The notes below the pieces were generated by a model, which had not been told where the DNA came from, searched no databases, and worked only from the letters and a program-made list of their open reading frames with translations. DNA of 64,000 nucleotides from Ruminococcus sp. AF41-9 (GTDB lineage: Bacteria > Bacillota > Clostridia > Lachnospirales > Lachnospiraceae), in the NCBI RefSeq assembly GCF_003477525.1, contig NZ_QUDO01000012.1, positions 28,861 through 92,860 on the forward strand, read 5' to 3'. The translations under genes were made by a program, and so were the position numbers. Positions within the stretch are counted from its first letter, which is position 1; each line of letters begins with the position of its first letter. This document shows positions 45,513-55,853 of the stretch, in pieces.

Positions 45513-45774
45513 TTTCTTCTCCGTCTGTCATCATCAAGTCCTTTTTTACGCGCATATTCTAACATAAATTTTTCTTCCATACAATCTTTACAATCGTTTT
45601 CGCAGGCTTTATAATTACTCTTGGTCATTTGATCATTTTTCTGTTCAGCCATTTTCTGACAGAAGCCAAACAATATTTATATGTAACCCACAATACAAAA
45701 AGTGCTGGCTTTACAGCATTTTTTTATTGCACAATTCTTTTTCGGGAGGATATTTTCTTTCTATGTTTTCTATA
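45513..45774. other. Divergent intergenic region lysR-GH13
   Basis: AT-rich. It contains a hairpin at about 45697-45725 (AAAAAGTGCTG/CAGCATTTTTT) that resembles a terminator but lies in front of the GH13 promoter, where it could stop stray transcription. No ORF of interest. Confidence 0.45.
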
Positions 45775-45803
45775 TTGCGTTTTTTTGTACAATACAATAT
45801 AAT
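45775..45803 (+). promoter_or_regulatory. Promoter of the GH13 gene
   Basis: TTGCGT (45775-45780) and TATAAT (45798-45803) with a 17-base spacer, 43 bases before the ATG at 45847. The spacer includes TTGTACAATACAA, a partial dyad that could bind a repressor. Confidence 0.7.
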
Positions 45804-45846
45804 AAATTCAGAATTTATTTATGCAAAAAGACGAAAGTGAGGAAAT

Positions 45847-47505
45847 ATGAAACACACAAAAGACTGGTACAAAGATCTGGTCATTTACCAGATTTACCCT
45901 CGAAGTTTTAAAGATGGAAACAATGACGGAATCGGAGATCTGAAGGGAATGATTGAGAAATTAGATTATCTGAAAGAGCTTGGCATCAATGCCGTATGGA
46001 TGTCCCCTGTCTACGCTTCTCCGAATGTGGATAACGGCTACGATATCTCCGATTATTTCGCGATCATGGAAGAATTCGGAACCATGGAAGACTGGGAAGC
46101 TTTCCGCGACAGCGCACATGAACGCGGCATCGCCATTATCATGGATCTGGTTCTGAACCATTCTTCTGACAAACATATCTGGTTCCAGGAATCAAGGAAA
46201 TCCCGCAATAATCCTTACAGCGATTATTATATCTGGCGTGACCCTGCCCCGGACGGAGGTGCACCGAACTGCTGGATGTCTGTATTCGGCGGAAGTGCCT
46301 GGGAATATGTCCCGGAAAGAGGACAGTATTATCTTCACTTCTTTGCCAGAGAACAGCCGGATCTGAACTGGGATAATCCGGAAACCAAAGAGAAAATCTT
46401 TGATATCATCCGTTTCTGGAATGAGAAAGGTGTCGACGGCTACCGCATTGACGCCATCAGCTATCTGGACAAAGGTCTGGACGGACGTGCAGATATGAAT
46501 GAACCGATCGGTACTGTCGCATGTGTAAATCTCGAGGGAACGCACCGCTACATCCGCGAAATGGTTGCTGCAACCATGACTCCGGACAATCTGATGAGTG
46601 TCGGAGAAGTCAACATCAATAATGAACAGGATGCCATCAACTATTCCAGTGCTGCAAGCAAAGAATTTAACATGTCAATCCCGTTTGTTCCTCCAATCGT
46701 AGAAATCCAGACCTGGTCACCTGAGAAAATGAAACGTGACCTGAAAAAAGACTATGAAACTCTGAAAAAAGACGGCTGGTGGGCAAGATTTTTAAGCAAC
46801 CATGACAAACCACGTCAGGTTTCCCTCTATGGAAATGATAAAGAGTTCTGGGCAGAATCTGCGAAAATGCTGGCATGCTACCTGCATACACTTCCGGGAA
46901 CCCCATTTGTTTTCCAGGGTGAAGAATTCGGAATGACTAATGTCGCATTCCCGTCCATCGATGATTATGACGATATTGATACACGCAATTATTATAAAAC
47001 CATGATTGAAAATGGCTCTTCCCCGGAAGAAGCACTTGCAGAATCCCAGAGCATCAGCCGCGATAACGCAAGAACCCCAATGCAGTGGAATGACAGTTCA
47101 AACGGGGGATTTTCCGAGCATACTCCATGGCTTGGTGTCAATCCAAACTATAAGATCATCAATGCAGAAAGCCAGATGAATGATGACTCTTCCGTCTTCA
47201 GATTCTATCAGAATCTCATTGCACTGCGCAAAGAACATCCGGTAATGGCTCATGGCGATTTTAAACTCTGCTGCCCGGAAGAAGGACCAGTAATTGCCTA
47301 TACCAGAAGTTATCAGACCAAAACATGGCTGGCAGTACATAACTTCTCTGCATCCATGCAGAAGTTCGATTATGCCGCTGAAAATATTGAATTACCGTAT
47401 GATACTCCTGTTATCATCTCCAATTACGGTGAAAACGAAGTGGAATACGGTAATGGAACACTGGTGCTCAAGCCTTACGAAACTGTTGTTTTTCAGCTTC
47501 ATTAA
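45847..47505 (+). CDS. malL: GH13 oligo-1,6-glucosidase / alpha-glucosidase
   Basis: A 552-residue cytoplasmic alpha-glucosidase of GH13, cleaving isomaltose, maltose, sucrose or short dextrins. Conserved regions are DLVLNHSSD (I), GYRIDAI with the nucleophile Asp (II), the acid Glu in SVGEVNI (III) and SNHDKPR with the third acid (IV). The first residues KDLVIYQIYPRSF are typical. Which bond it prefers is not certain; Val/Ala after the nucleophile region would need a structural comparison. The symbol is by family resemblance. It is preceded by GTGAGG as ribosome binding site. Confidence 0.88.
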   Translation: MKHTKDWYKDLVIYQIYPRSFKDGNNDGIGDLKGMIEKLDYLKELGINAVWMSPVYASPNVDNGYDISDYFAIMEEFGTMEDWEAFRDSAHERGIAIIMDLVLNHSSDKHIWFQESRKSRNNPYSDYYIWRDPAPDGGAPNCWMSVFGGSAWEYVPERGQYYLHFFAREQPDLNWDNPETKEKIFDIIRFWNEKGVDGYRIDAISYLDKGLDGRADMNEPIGTVACVNLEGTHRYIREMVAATMTPDNLMSVGEVNINNEQDAINYSSAASKEFNMSIPFVPPIVEIQTWSPEKMKRDLKKDYETLKKDGWWARFLSNHDKPRQVSLYGNDKEFWAESAKMLACYLHTLPGTPFVFQGEEFGMTNVAFPSIDDYDDIDTRNYYKTMIENGSSPEEALAESQSISRDNARTPMQWNDSSNGGFSEHTPWLGVNPNYKIINAESQMNDDSSVFRFYQNLIALRKEHPVMAHGDFKLCCPEEGPVIAYTRSYQTKTWLAVHNFSASMQKFDYAAENIELPYDTPVIISNYGENEVEYGNGTLVLKPYETVVFQLH

Positions 47506-47533
47506 ATGAATCGTTATCATTTCCATAACGTAG

Positions 47534-47563
47534 AAAAAAGAGTCAGAAATGACTCTTTTTTCC
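47534..47563. terminator. Terminator of the GH13 gene
   Basis: AAAAAAGAGTCA pairs with TGACTCTTTTTT around GAAA. Perfect 12-bp stem ending in T, able to act in both directions. Confidence 0.85.
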
Positions 47564-47658
47564 GTTTGCAACAGACTTACTTGATTCGGTTAAAATCAGC
47601 AAAAAATAATGCCTTAACTTCCTGAAATTTCTCACTCAAATTCGTTTTTTATGGTCCT

Positions 47659-49785
47659 TCATTCCGTCTCATTCACTTTTTCCTGTAAAAATGACATGAT
47701 CTCTTCATAGCTTTTTCCACTTTTTTCTACCGCTTCCAAAAGCTTTTTTTTACATATTTCATCCTTTTTTGCATACAGATCCTTCAGTTTTTTTACATCA
47801 AAATCATACCTCGCTTTTGATCTTGCTACGGCTTCTTCCTGCTTTTTTATCTCTTCTTCAATGGAATCTTAACTTCCTGATAATTTAACTCTCGATTGCC
47901 CCAAACCCTCATGAATAGTAGATTTGCGAGTATTTTATATGTTAATTCTCGAGAGATAATTAATTCTCTTATCATTAACGATACAATACGCAAAATCCGC
48001 ATAAATAAGCCATTCTTTGGAAACGAGAGTTAATTTTACAGGAAGTTAAGAATGGAATGTTCTTTCCTCGGTCTTGCCATCTGTATCCTCCTCCAGTTCT
48101 TCTTTCTTTATATTTCTTTCCAGCTCATGGCTTAATTCTTCTGTCTGTTTCCTTATGTAATTACCATCCATCTGGAATGCTTTCAGGATCGTTTTTTGTA
48201 CTGCCGTCAGCCCATGGTCTAACCGGTATCTTCCATCTGACTGCCTTACCATCTCTATCTTTTCCAGTTCCCGTATCGCCGCCGGAACCGTCATATAATT
48301 CGGTCTCTTTTCCAGATTTTCTTCTTCGTCTTTCAGCATTATATAGATCCGGCTGCGTATGATCAGGGCAACAAACTCCACAAATATCTTTGCAAATGCC
48401 GCTTCATCTGACTGTACCCGGAGGCTCTTATTTCCAAGATACGATTTATCTTCACGGAACAGTTTTTCCGAACTATCCCTGCTTTTATACAGCTCAATCG
48501 CTTCCTTTGCTGTCATCTTATGCGATGTAACGATGACAAAATATCCACACAGGGACAATTCCTCTTCTATCACTTTTTCCTTTTCCCTGGCATATAAAAA
48601 TGTCCCATCTTCCTCATATATTTCCAGGCGAAAATACTGCCGGTATCCTTCACCAATACTGACTTTTTTCCCTTTTATACGGTCAAGATACTGGCCCATC
48701 CGTTCAATCTTTCCTTCTGTCTGTTCCCTTTCTGCGGTAGCTTCTGATCCGAATAAAAAATGTGGAAATACCTCTCTTTTTTATCTGTGGCATACATCTG
48801 CTTTTTTACTGTCATCCCGTAAGCCTTATATTTCCTGATCCCGTACTCCCGGTGCATTTCAAATGTCCCTTTATTTTCCAGTACCAGTCCTTTTACAAAG
48901 GATGCCATTCCCCTTACCATGATCACAAAATCATATCCACATTCATCCATGTACTGGATATTTTCTTTACTGAAATATCCCCTGTCAAGGATAAATCCGG
49001 CACGCTTATATCCATACCCTTTCGCCTTTTCCAGCATGTACTGGAGCTGCGAAACATCCACAATACTTCCCGGATACTGTTCATAAAATAACGGCTCCCG
49101 GTTATATGTATCATATGCAACCGAATAGTTAAATACCGGCAGTTCACGGTTGTCTTTTGGATGGCCAAACTCCACCATCTCCAGTTCCCCTGCCTGGCAG
49201 TTTTTATTCGTAGAATCATAAGAAATGTAGATCTTTTCCCTGTGGTCTCTCTTCTCATTCCACTCGTTCAGAAAGCCGATCCTCTGCTCATCTGTCATCC
49301 CGGAAAAGAAATCTGAGATCCCTGAATCACTGTATATATGCATCCCTTCTGTAAATAATGGATGGTTATATGTATAATCCGGATAATACTGCGCAGCATT
49401 ATTCTCACTGATAATTGAATATGCAGCCAGATCTAAAAACAGACCGGTATCTCTTTTTCCCAGATACTTTTCAATCATCCATGGAAGCCGGTATTCTTTT
49501 ATGATCTTTCTCAGTACAAAGTAGTTTCCTACCCGAAGACAGCTGCTCCTTATGCTGTCTTTTTTCATCACTGAAAGCTCTACATCCGCAAAATATTTCA
49601 GGAAATTTTCATTGGGGATCATCAGTTCCGAAGATGTTTCTGACCTCTTTCCGATCACTTTCTGCTCCGGAACATTATACTTTTTATCAGCATGATAAGT
49701 TCGCTTCAGGACATATTTTTCCTTTTTTAATCTGGTTTATACGTCCTGGTACAACAGGTATTTTTATCTCACAGTTAAGATACAT
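47659..49785 (-). pseudogene. IS4-superfamily transposase, multiply frameshifted
   Basis: ATG 49785 (GAGGTGATAAG before it) begins MYLNCEIKIPVVPGRINQI; a shift near 49717 in a run of A leads to YVLKRTYHADKKYNVPEQK and a long frame. First acid: ISYDSTNKN; second: GFILDRGYFSKEN. A second shift near 48742 (one A missing in AAAG) leads to the part with YKSRDSSEKLFREDKS, the Y-R-E-K signature with the third acid. Near 48070 a third shift and the nested element (47868-48050) separate the helical C-terminus (EEEIKKQEEAVARSKARYDF ... SFLQEKVNETE, stop 47659-47661). The intact protein would have about 640 residues. Inactive as read. Confidence 0.75.
47868..48050. mobile_element. 183-bp non-autonomous inverted-repeat element (MITE)
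   Basis: Its ends are CTTAACTTCCTG-ATAATTTAACTCTCG and the near-perfect reverse complement; the first 12 bases equal the ends of the host IS. It is flanked on both sides by AATGGAAT (47860-47867 and 48051-48058), an exact 8-bp target duplication. It has no coding capacity and interrupts the 3' part of the transposase gene. The shared ends suggest that a related transposase moved it. Confidence 0.85.
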
Positions 49786-49932
49786 TCTTATCACCTCTGT
49801 GGAAAGATTGAGTTTATTTTCTCACTCAATATTATACTGCTGTTCGAACGCTCCAGCGACCTAAAAAGCCCGTATTTTCAATGGTTTTCGCACTTTTTAT
49901 TTTTTTGAGTGAGAAAATTTCAGGAAGTTGAG

Positions 49933-50184
49933 GCTGCAACAACAAAATGCAGGTTTTTCCTTATTTTTTCAGTATTTTCAGGGCATTCTCAATCAATACA
50001 ATTTACTTGAGTTGCACTTTATTATGGAAATTCACATATGGAAAATGCAAGTTTCAAACACCGCATATTTACTTGCTTTTTGCAAAATGTTAGCCAGAAT
50101 TAGAAGTTTTAGTGGAACTCAAATGCAGAGTTCATATTTATGAAAAAGTTGTAAAGTGGTGTATTTTTACGCATTCCACAGTAT
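49933..50184. other. Intergenic stretch without recognised feature
   Basis: AT-rich, with scattered Gly-Cys-like codons but no ORF with a ribosome binding site. Short partial repeats occur (ATGCAGGT, AAATGCAAG, AAATGCAGAG). It lies after the stop of the AAA-ATPase gene; I see no clear terminator. Confidence 0.4.
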
Positions 50185-51921
50185 TTATCCCATTACTCTG
50201 ACAGGCATACCCGCCAATTCCACTTTGCATTTCTTTTTATAAAACGAAATACCATATTTCAAAATATATTCTATTCCTTCTTCCAAAAACAGTTCTTCAT
50301 ATCTTTTATCTTCTATCTGCTTCAGTGCTTCTGCACAACCAGCTTCCAGATTTCCATTTTCAGCATATTTTATTTCTATAACAATTCCCTTTTCCTCATC
50401 TTCTGTCTCTATCAGAATATCACTGTATCCGTCTCCTGACTCCTTATTTGATGAGGTACTCCATGATTCCTGAAAACCAAGAATTCCAAATAAGATACCA
50501 TGATAAAAATTTTCTTTCATCTCTTTTTTTACAAATGTATCTCGGATACTGATTGTTTTCTTCAGATAAGTATTTAATCTTTCTTCTACTTCTTTTGGAT
50601 TTCCATCTTTTAATGCATTACAAAATTTTTCTAATGCCTCTCCATTCTCAGCAACATTTTTCTTAAAATATGCCATAATCTGTGTCGTAAATATCTTGCG
50701 TATTTCCATATTAGGAATAGCAAGCTGGAAAGTATTTACATCTGTCTTTCTCAATTGAGTGAGATATCCCGTAGTAAATAGGACACTCCATAAATTTTCA
50801 ATTGAAATATACATATCCTGATATGTCAATTCCTGATGAATTTCTTTTGTAATAGTGTCTCCTGCCACCAACTTCTCAATTTCGCGTCTGACTGTTCCTT
50901 TATCTGCCTGCTGAATAAATCGTTTTACCGCCTCATTACTGCTGGTGTTAGACCAGTAATTCTGCGGCTGTGCCTGACCATCCACCCGCAATTCATCGCA
51001 ATAATTAATCACATCCCACGGGCAGTAAACATCAACATTTCCAAAACGATAACCATCATACCACGTTTTTATCTCATCATAATGGTCAGAAAGTTCATAA
51101 TATTCAAGCATATCTTTTACTTCACTATCCGTAAAACCAAAATATTCATCAAACTGTACATCTGCAATTGATAAAACTTTCAGATTATTCAACCCCGTAA
51201 AAATACTCTCTTTAGAAATTCTCATGCATCCGGTTAATACTGCAAATTTTAAGCTATCATTGGTCTTTAATGCATGTTCAAACATGTTTCTGACAAGCAG
51301 GGTCATTGAATCATAGTATCCTAGTTCAAATGCTTTTGCCAATGGAACGTCATATTCGTCAATTAATAGGATAACTTTTTGTCTATGGTGTTTTTCCAAA
51401 AGTTCTGTAAGAATTCTTAAACTGCTGCACAAAACAGATTCTTTCATATCTGGCTGTAGCAACGCCCTTAATGCATTTTTATCATATTCAGTAAGACGGC
51501 TACTTTCTAATAAATATTGAAATCTACGAGCTTCACCATTTATGATCTGAACTGCCATTTCACATGCCTTTTCATAGGTTTCTGCGCTAACACTTTTCAA
51601 TGACACAAAAATCACCGGAAATTTTCCCATATATCTTTCACAAAGAGAAACTTCTCTGGAAATCTTCGTACTTTCAAAACATTTCTTATCACTGCTTATG
51701 TCAAAAAATGCTTTCAGCATGCTCATATTCAATGTCTTTCCAAATCTTCTCGGTCGTGTAAAAAGATTCACCTCTGCCCAATTATTTAAAAGATCTTTGA
51801 TAAGCATTGTTTTATCTACATAGTAAAAATTTTCTGATCGTAACTTTGAAAAATTTTCTATTCCTATCGGTAGTTTCTTTTTGAATTCCAATTGTTCACT
51901 CCCTTTTCCGTTATAAGACAA
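50185..51921 (-). CDS. AAA-ATPase-like protein with C-terminal PD-(D/E)XK nuclease domain
   Basis: A 578-residue protein of the group with an AAA-ATPase-like domain followed by a PD-(D/E)XK domain, often found in many copies in Bacteroidetes and Clostridia. Seen are the start LPIGIENFSKLRSENFYYVD, Walker A-like TRPRRFGKTLNMSML, Walker B with ILLIDEYDVPLAKA, and near the C-terminus DILIETEDEEKGIVIEIKYA, a D-(x)n-ExK nuclease motif. The function of the group is not established; defence, mobile-element or regulatory roles have been suggested. It lies at the leader-distal end of the CRISPR array, in the direction of array transcription. Confidence 0.85.
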   Translation of the reverse strand: MSYNGKGSEQLEFKKKLPIGIENFSKLRSENFYYVDKTMLIKDLLNNWAEVNLFTRPRRFGKTLNMSMLKAFFDISSDKKCFESTKISREVSLCERYMGKFPVIFVSLKSVSAETYEKACEMAVQIINGEARRFQYLLESSRLTEYDKNALRALLQPDMKESVLCSSLRILTELLEKHHRQKVILLIDEYDVPLAKAFELGYYDSMTLLVRNMFEHALKTNDSLKFAVLTGCMRISKESIFTGLNNLKVLSIADVQFDEYFGFTDSEVKDMLEYYELSDHYDEIKTWYDGYRFGNVDVYCPWDVINYCDELRVDGQAQPQNYWSNTSSNEAVKRFIQQADKGTVRREIEKLVAGDTITKEIHQELTYQDMYISIENLWSVLFTTGYLTQLRKTDVNTFQLAIPNMEIRKIFTTQIMAYFKKNVAENGEALEKFCNALKDGNPKEVEERLNTYLKKTISIRDTFVKKEMKENFYHGILFGILGFQESWSTSSNKESGDGYSDILIETEDEEKGIVIEIKYAENGNLEAGCAEALKQIEDKRYEELFLEEGIEYILKYGISFYKKKCKVELAGMPVRVMG

Positions 51922-51998
51922 ATTTCAAACAATTTCTTATTCTTTCACAATTCCATAAAAGCATAACATATTTCTGCAAAATCAGGCTATCAGAATCA

Positions 51999-54900
51999 CT
52001 TTACACCCCACTATGTTTCTATTAATACAAGATTGCATTGCTGATATGTGTGTTGATTCAGACCTTTACATTCCATAATGTTTCTATTAATACTGATATG
52101 AAGGTTCCTTCCAGGAAAGGGAAGGATCTTTACATTCCATAATGTTTCTATTAATACCGGAGGCACACAAGATGAATAAAGCGAGAATAATCTTTACATT
52201 CCATAATGTTTCTATTAATACTATGTCGCGTTTTTCGACGGGAGGTAAGAATGAACCTTTACATTCCATAATGTTTCTATTAATACGATGAGTCCGACCG
52301 GAATCCCTACTGCGTCAACTTCCTTTACATTCCATAATGTTTCTATTAATACTAATTCATAACAGAATCTACAATCTAAGCAATTCTCCTTTACATTCCA
52401 TAATGTTTCTATTAATACGAATTCAACACTCTCAAGAGTGCTGTTCCCAAAAGCCATCTTTACATTCCATAATGTTTCTATTAATACAGAAACAAGGCAG
52501 AGGCGGTCAAGCTGAAGCAGACTTTACATTCCATAATGTTTCTATTAATACGAACTCGGCAGCAGAGGCGATGGCCGCACTGGGATATGCTTTACATTCC
52601 ATAATGTTTCTATTAATACCTATTGCCAGAGCCATCTGCTATAGTTAACTAGACTTTACATTCCATAATGTTTCTATTAATACGCAGTTGCAGGCCGGAG
52701 ACAGAGTGTTGATTGCGCTTTACATTCCATAATGTTTCTATTAATACGGCGATCTGGAGCTCAACACTACGCATCATGTAGCAACTTTACATTCCATAAT
52801 GTTTCTATTAATACGATCAACCGTGATGGAACTACTGTAGAGTATAAAAACTTTACATTCCATAATGTTTCTATTAATACCAGGCGGCGAATCTGGAAGT
52901 TGGTTTATATGTTTCTGTCTTTACATTCCATAATGTTTCTATTAATACTAATTCTAAAGACTTCCCGTTATATGTGGACATACTTTACATTCCATAATGT
53001 TTCTATTAATACGAATGAAGAAGCATTTGCTTTTACAGATGAACTTCCTTTACATTCCATAATGTTTCTATTAATACGTTGTCGACCGAAAGCAAAACCT
53101 CTCTGAATTATGCTTTACATTCCATAATGTTTCTATTAATACTCGCAGGCAACGCAGGTGGTGATGACATTCCTTCCTTTACATTCCATAATGTTTCTAT
53201 TAATACTTTTTATTGCTTTCGCGTCTGGATATTGCGATATAACTTTACATTCCATAATGTTTCTATTAATACCTGGTGCAGGAGTTTCGCAAGTTTTCTT
53301 TTTGTGCTTTACATTCCATAATGTTTCTATTAATACAAATACCGATTTTCTCATAATGATTCCCCTTTCTTCTTTACATTCCATAATGTTTCTATTAATA
53401 CAAACCCTTCCGGTAAGTCAAGTACATTCAGAAAGGACTTTACATTCCATAATGTTTCTATTAATACAGAATGCGGTTCAAGATTTGATGAATACAGTTG
53501 TAGCTTTACATTCCATAATGTTTCTATTAATACTGAACGTCTACGCTGACCTGTACGGACTTGCACCGGTCTTTACATTCCATAATGTTTCTATTAATAC
53601 AAAAGATGCCCGGATATGGGTCTGCCATAAACTCCTGCTTTACATTCCATAATGTTTCTATTAATACAAATCCAAGTCAATCTTCCTTTGAGAATTACAT
53701 CATTCTTTACATTCCATAATGTTTCTATTAATACCATCCAGGACTCTTCCAAGAACTTCATGAACCTTCCTTTACATTCCATAATGTTTCTATTAATACG
53801 ATCCCGCCTCTCTCGACTCTTATCCATTTGTGCCCCTTTACATTCCATAATGTTTCTATTAATACCTTTCCGTTTCTACATGCGATATAGCAGCAATCGC
53901 CTTTACATTCCATAATGTTTCTATTAATACGAAGATGTTGCTGATTCATATGGTTTCATAATTGTTATCTTTACATTCCATAATGTTTCTATTAATACGA
54001 ATAAGTAATCCGCATTTCTTACAATAATACGGACTTTACATTCCATAATGTTTCTATTAATACGATCACTCGACCTTTGTTATATTCCATTGTGAAATAC
54101 TTTACATTCCATAATGTTTCTATTAATACTAACTACGGACTCCGGGGAGCACAGAAAAATCTACTTTACATTCCATAATGTTTCTATTAATACACCTGCC
54201 AGACGGCAGGAACGTCAGGAAATGGACTGACTTTACATTCCATAATGTTTCTATTAATACAGAGAAGACAGAGATGGAGATTCTTCAGGAACAGGCTTTA
54301 CATTCCATAATGTTTCTATTAATACGCATTGCTGCCTGTGTCACTCCTGTTCCTGTCTTCCTTTACATTCCATAATGTTTCTATTAATACTTTTTGTGTC
54401 CTGCGACTGCTGCAACGATGGCGGCCTTTACATTCCATAATGTTTCTATTAATACAAAGTCTTGCTGTCAGAGGAGGCTTTTTTAATTTTTCTTTACATT
54501 CCATAATGTTTCTATTAATACGGTACTGCCTTATCCAATACCCGACCGGGCGATTGTCTTTACATTCCATAATGTTTCTATTAATACTATATCAACCCAG
54601 ACAGTTTTATGTACGCATATAGTCTTTACATTCCATAATGTTTCTATTAATACACACGCAGGAGATCACGAAGGTTTCGTATATCTCATCCACTTTACAT
54701 TCCATAATGTTTCTATTAATACTTCCGACAGCAAGTGCCACATTCAACTATTCATTTTACTTTACATTCCATAATGTTTCTATTAATACATGACAACGAG
54801 TATTTAGGACACGCCAACGGAAATGGCTTTACATTCCATAATGTTTCTATTAATACAGAAAAAGTGTGTCGGCAGTCGTGTGGCGTGTGCTTCTTTACAT

Positions 54901-55384
54901 TCCATAATGTTTCTATTAATACCAATCCCGAAAATAAAGTTGCAGAGGTTCTTGCACCTTTACATTCCATAATGTTTCTATTAATACTTCAAATAAGGAC
55001 CTCGGAGCAGCTAAGGAGAATACACTTTACATTCCATAATGTTTCTATTAATACAATCAGAAAATACATTAAAACGTGTGTATAAATTGTCTTTACATTC
55101 CATAATGTTTCTATTAATACCGCAGCTCATAATGCTATTTATCGCGGTAAAAACTTCTTTACATTCCATAATGTTTCTATTAATACTAAACAGGATTCCT
55201 GCCAGTGCAGATGCGATGATACTTTACATTCCATAATGTTTCTATTAATACGACTTCGCAATACAGAGAAGTTAGGTTTGCAATACTTACTTTACATTCC
55301 ATAATGTTTCTATTAATACCTAGTGATTCTCCTATACGAAAACCTTGGTTACATCTTTACATTCCATAATGTTTCTATTAATAC
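51999..55384 (-). CRISPR. CRISPR array, 52 repeats and 51 spacers, type I-B
   Basis: The 30-base repeat reads CTTTACATTCC...CTATTAATAC on the plus strand, i.e. GTATTAATAG...GGAATGTAAAG in the likely crRNA direction. I counted 52 units starting at 51999, 52064, 52128 and so on up to 55355; 51 appear identical and only the first (51999-52028) is degenerate (TTACACCCCACTATG). Spacers are 34-39 bases. The degenerate repeat marks the old end, so the leader is on the right, next to cas2, and transcription runs leftwards like the cas genes. The array is large, which points to a system that has been active for long. Confidence 0.98.
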
Positions 55385-55566
55385 CCGTATCTTCTATCAT
55401 CTCGTAATACAGCTATAATTCTACCACTTTCTGTCTACCTTGTCACCTTATTAATTTTTACACCTGTATAAAAACTGAAAAAATCTGCTTTTAAGCTTTT
55501 TTTCCTAATAAATCAAAGCATTGTCAACCCCTGGGGTTTTTAGTTCTATCGGACATCGACAGACAA
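55385..55566 (-). promoter_or_regulatory. CRISPR leader
   Basis: AT-rich 182-base stretch between cas2 and the first repeat. On the minus strand it has CCCCAGGGGTTGACAATG (a GGGG/CCCC hairpin tip next to a TTGACA box) about 150 bases before the first repeat, then T- and A-rich runs. No convincing -10 at 17 bases from that TTGACA was found, so the promoter position is open. Confidence 0.7.
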
Positions 55567-55845
55567 TTACAATATAAAACTTGTCAGATCATCATTTCGT
55601 CCCCAGAATTCTTTATCAAGCCATTTTTCCTGTCGGGATTTGAAGATGATTACTGAATCTAATTCTTTGTCTATATATTCATTCAATTCTTTTTGCAGTT
55701 GTGCTAACTGTGCCTTTGATAATTCACCCTCAAATACTGAATTTTGAATATGTGTCAGGTATTTTTTACATATTTTGAAAATTCTTGACCATCGTCTCGC
55801 GCCATTTTCTTCCTGGCTTACGTCATATACCAATACTACATACAT
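55567..55845 (-). CDS. cas2: CRISPR-associated endonuclease Cas2
   Basis: A 92-residue Cas2 with ferredoxin-like fold: beta-1 MYVVLVYDVS with the conserved Asp, the helix with RIFKICKKYLTHIQNSVFEG, and a C-terminal strand (DSVIIFKSRQ). It forms the scaffold of the Cas1-Cas2 integrase that adds spacers. It is 8 bases after cas1 and nearest to the leader. Confidence 0.95.
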   Translation of the reverse strand: MYVVLVYDVSQEENGARRWSRIFKICKKYLTHIQNSVFEGELSKAQLAQLQKELNEYIDKELDSVIIFKSRQEKWLDKEFWGRNDDLTSFIL

Positions 55846-55853
55846 CTTTCATT

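Larger units (their letters stand above)
47613..49932 (-). mobile_element. Decayed insertion sequence, IS4 superfamily (IS1634-like)
   Basis: A 2320-bp element bounded by inverted repeats of about 28 bases: CTTAACTTCCTGAAATTTCT... on the left and its near-complement ...CAGGAAGTTGAG on the right. It encodes one DDE transposase, now broken. Without the nested 183-bp element and its duplicated 8 bases it would be about 2130 bp. No obvious target duplication flanks it. It stands between the GH13 gene and the CRISPR region. The family is by the transposase Y-R-E-K signature and length, not by a search. Confidence 0.75.

Noticed and set aside
51999..55384. Many short frames reading LHSIMFLLI or INRNIMECK on either strand
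   Set aside because: They are translations of the CRISPR repeat in different frames, not proteins.
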